DNA from: Marsupella aquatica
Lineage: Eukaryota > Marchantiophyta
DNA: 64,000 nucleotides
Assembly (NCBI GenBank): GCA_973895155.1
Contig: OZ316898.1
Span: 2,108,001 to 2,172,000 of the forward strand
Direction of reading: 5' to 3'
Position 1 is the first letter of the stretch. Each line of letters opens with the position of its first letter. Shown here one piece after another: positions 63,101 through 64,000 of this stretch. The notes beneath the pieces are model-generated. The model was not told where the DNA came from and made no database searches. It saw only the letters and a program-made list of their open reading frames with translations. The translations under genes were made by a program, and so were the position numbers.

Positions 63101-64000
63101 TCAACTGGGAACGAAAATGGGATCCTTTTCGGGTGGGCTTGACCAGCATTTCAAACGGATGGCCGGGGAATCCCCACAATTGCCTTCTGAGGTAGGCAAT
63201 ATCAATCTGACGTATCCAGACGAGGACATGTGGGAAGAACCAATGGACGACACAGCCCACATGACAGCAGCTTTGCCTTCTCCACCCGTGAGCGAGTATG
63301 AAGCAATTGTTGTGACATGTTACAATCGAATTGCATATCACCCAACACTTGCCAGGCAAGGTTTGATTGAGCTTAAGCACTGGATGGAGTCGCTCTTAAC
63401 TAGAGAGGCACAACAAAATGTTGGCAGGCTGGACATGCAATCGGGACATGAGGGACTCACTCCTGCTGAAGGGAGCGATAGAAGTACCGTCGCCAAACGC
63501 GGGTGGGTTGACAAATTGATGGGTGTGAAGGGTAGACGCAAGCGGAAGGTGAAGGTCGGCGTTGACAGCAACAAAGAAAATGTGCAACCGTATCCTGAGG
63601 GCGACCCACGGAATTTGGTGAGTGGGCCGAATGCTCCCGAGAAGCTAAAGGTGAAAAGAAAGGATAAGGCAGTTTCATTCCAAGCCAAATTTGAGAAGGA
63701 ATCGGTAGACGCCCTTGCGGAAATGTGCATTGCCATCACTGACCACAATGGCAGTAGCGCTAGTGGCAAATGTATGATGCCATTGGCATCCAAGGGAACT
63801 CGAAGGGGAAAAAACCGAGTGGCTCCCCCATTTCCACTAAGCAATGTCATTAACTGCGCATCTGAATCAGGCGCTGTGAAAGCACCTCTGAGCCAAGCAA
63901 CTGTGGACCTCATTGGAAATATCCAAATTGGCTCCAGCCAGATGTGGGCTATGTCGCCCAACTTCCCAGACATTTTACGGGCCTTCTCCAACGGATCGAC
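60196..64000 (+). pseudogene. MULE transposase-like gene with SWIM finger, decayed, runs off right edge
   Basis: Mutator-like element transposase or a FAR1-type domesticated relative. Exons with coherent splice phases: about 60241-60892, 61043-61629, 61778-61995, 62092-62240, 62400-62932 and 63051 to beyond 64000. The N-terminal part is followed by a Cys/His-rich segment split by intron 1 (YCCCFGPEDYRGW, then GMFVHRGCRCSF and LLCHGLHD). MULE core motifs are VAFDATFRTNHFG (first catalytic Asp), CWIIDVTDEEQAAIR (second) and TFCTWHVRRAW. The SWIM finger is CTCGYSLQGNACKH. The C-terminal exon has a basic cluster GRRKRKVKVG and stays open to the window end. Damage: frame changes near 61310 and 61430, a TAA at about 61513, and frame changes at about 61850-61950. 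The 3' exons are intact. Terminal inverted repeats are not visible here. Confidence 0.75.
63051..64000 (+). CDS. Open last exon of the MULE-like gene (partial)
   Basis: The plus frame starting at the acceptor GTGCAG (63045-63050) is open to the window edge, about 316 codons. It continues directly from the SWIM exon in phase 0: NACKHQ, then IKVLLLMTKMTKLEVL. It holds acidic (PDEDMWEEPMDDT) and basic (KRGWVDKLMGVKGRRKRKVK) patches, the latter a candidate nuclear signal, and otherwise no domain I recognise. Such a long open C-terminus in a gene whose middle is broken is noteworthy. Confidence 0.7.
   Translation, partial: MKVLLLMTKMTKLEVLHQLGTKMGSFSGGLDQHFKRMAGESPQLPSEVGNINLTYPDEDMWEEPMDDTAHMTAALPSPPVSEYEAIVVTCYNRIAYHPTLARQGLIELKHWMESLLTREAQQNVGRLDMQSGHEGLTPAEGSDRSTVAKRGWVDKLMGVKGRRKRKVKVGVDSNKENVQPYPEGDPRNLVSGPNAPEKLKVKRKDKAVSFQAKFEKESVDALAEMCIAITDHNGSSASGKCMMPLASKGTRRGKNRVAPPFPLSNVINCASESGAVKAPLSQATVDLIGNIQIGSSQMWAMSPNFPDILRAFSNGS

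Overview
The window looks like nuclear DNA of a land plant, and a liverwort fits best. Genes are split by short introns with GT/AG ends and plant-type splice contexts. They encode a CYP71-clan-like cytochrome P450, a GT34 glycosyltransferase, a WDR5 orthologue and a NOM1/Sgd1 orthologue. The strongest taxonomic hint is an NLR immune receptor whose N-terminal domain is an alpha/beta hydrolase: the hydrolase-NBS-LRR (HNL) class was described from liverworts. No database search was run, so the taxon is an inference.

Layout, all genes on the plus strand. 1-847: 3' part of a P450 gene. 3036-5436: a tandem duplicate of it, broken by several frameshifts and by loss of the heme-binding exon. 7444-11868: intact NOM1-like gene with telo-box and site II promoter elements. 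11869-15800: spacer with diverged repeats. About 15.8-18.6 kb: WDR5 gene with a long leader. 18.6-27.1 kb: gene-poor DNA. 27073-38.2 kb: HNL receptor. Its LRR exon holds about 25 copies of a 282-bp unit (four LRRs each), and two in-frame TAA codons exactly 564 bp apart. 38.2-43.6 kb: repeats and a tRNA-like short element. 43627-48369: a six-exon gene whose matched splice phases fuse two complete GT34 domains and a Glu/Lys/Thr-rich tail into one 942-residue product. 48.4-60.2 kb: gene-poor DNA with tandem repeats. 60.2 kb to the right edge: a MULE transposase-like gene with a SWIM zinc finger, decayed in the middle and open at the end of the window.

The genes do not form a pathway. NOM1 (18S rRNA/40S assembly) and WDR5 (H3K4 methylation scaffold) are housekeeping genes. 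The P450 pair, the HNL receptor and the double GT34 are lineage-specific, fast-changing loci. The most novel items are (1) the double-GT34 fusion, in which both domains lack a lysine that I recall as catalytic in Arabidopsis XXT1, and (2) the HNL receptor, with a Cys in place of the hydrolase nucleophile Ser and a homogenised LRR array that has copied its own stop codon.

Limits: exon boundaries come from reading splice sites and phase by eye. Family calls come from recognised motifs. No alignment scores, expression data or database hits were available.
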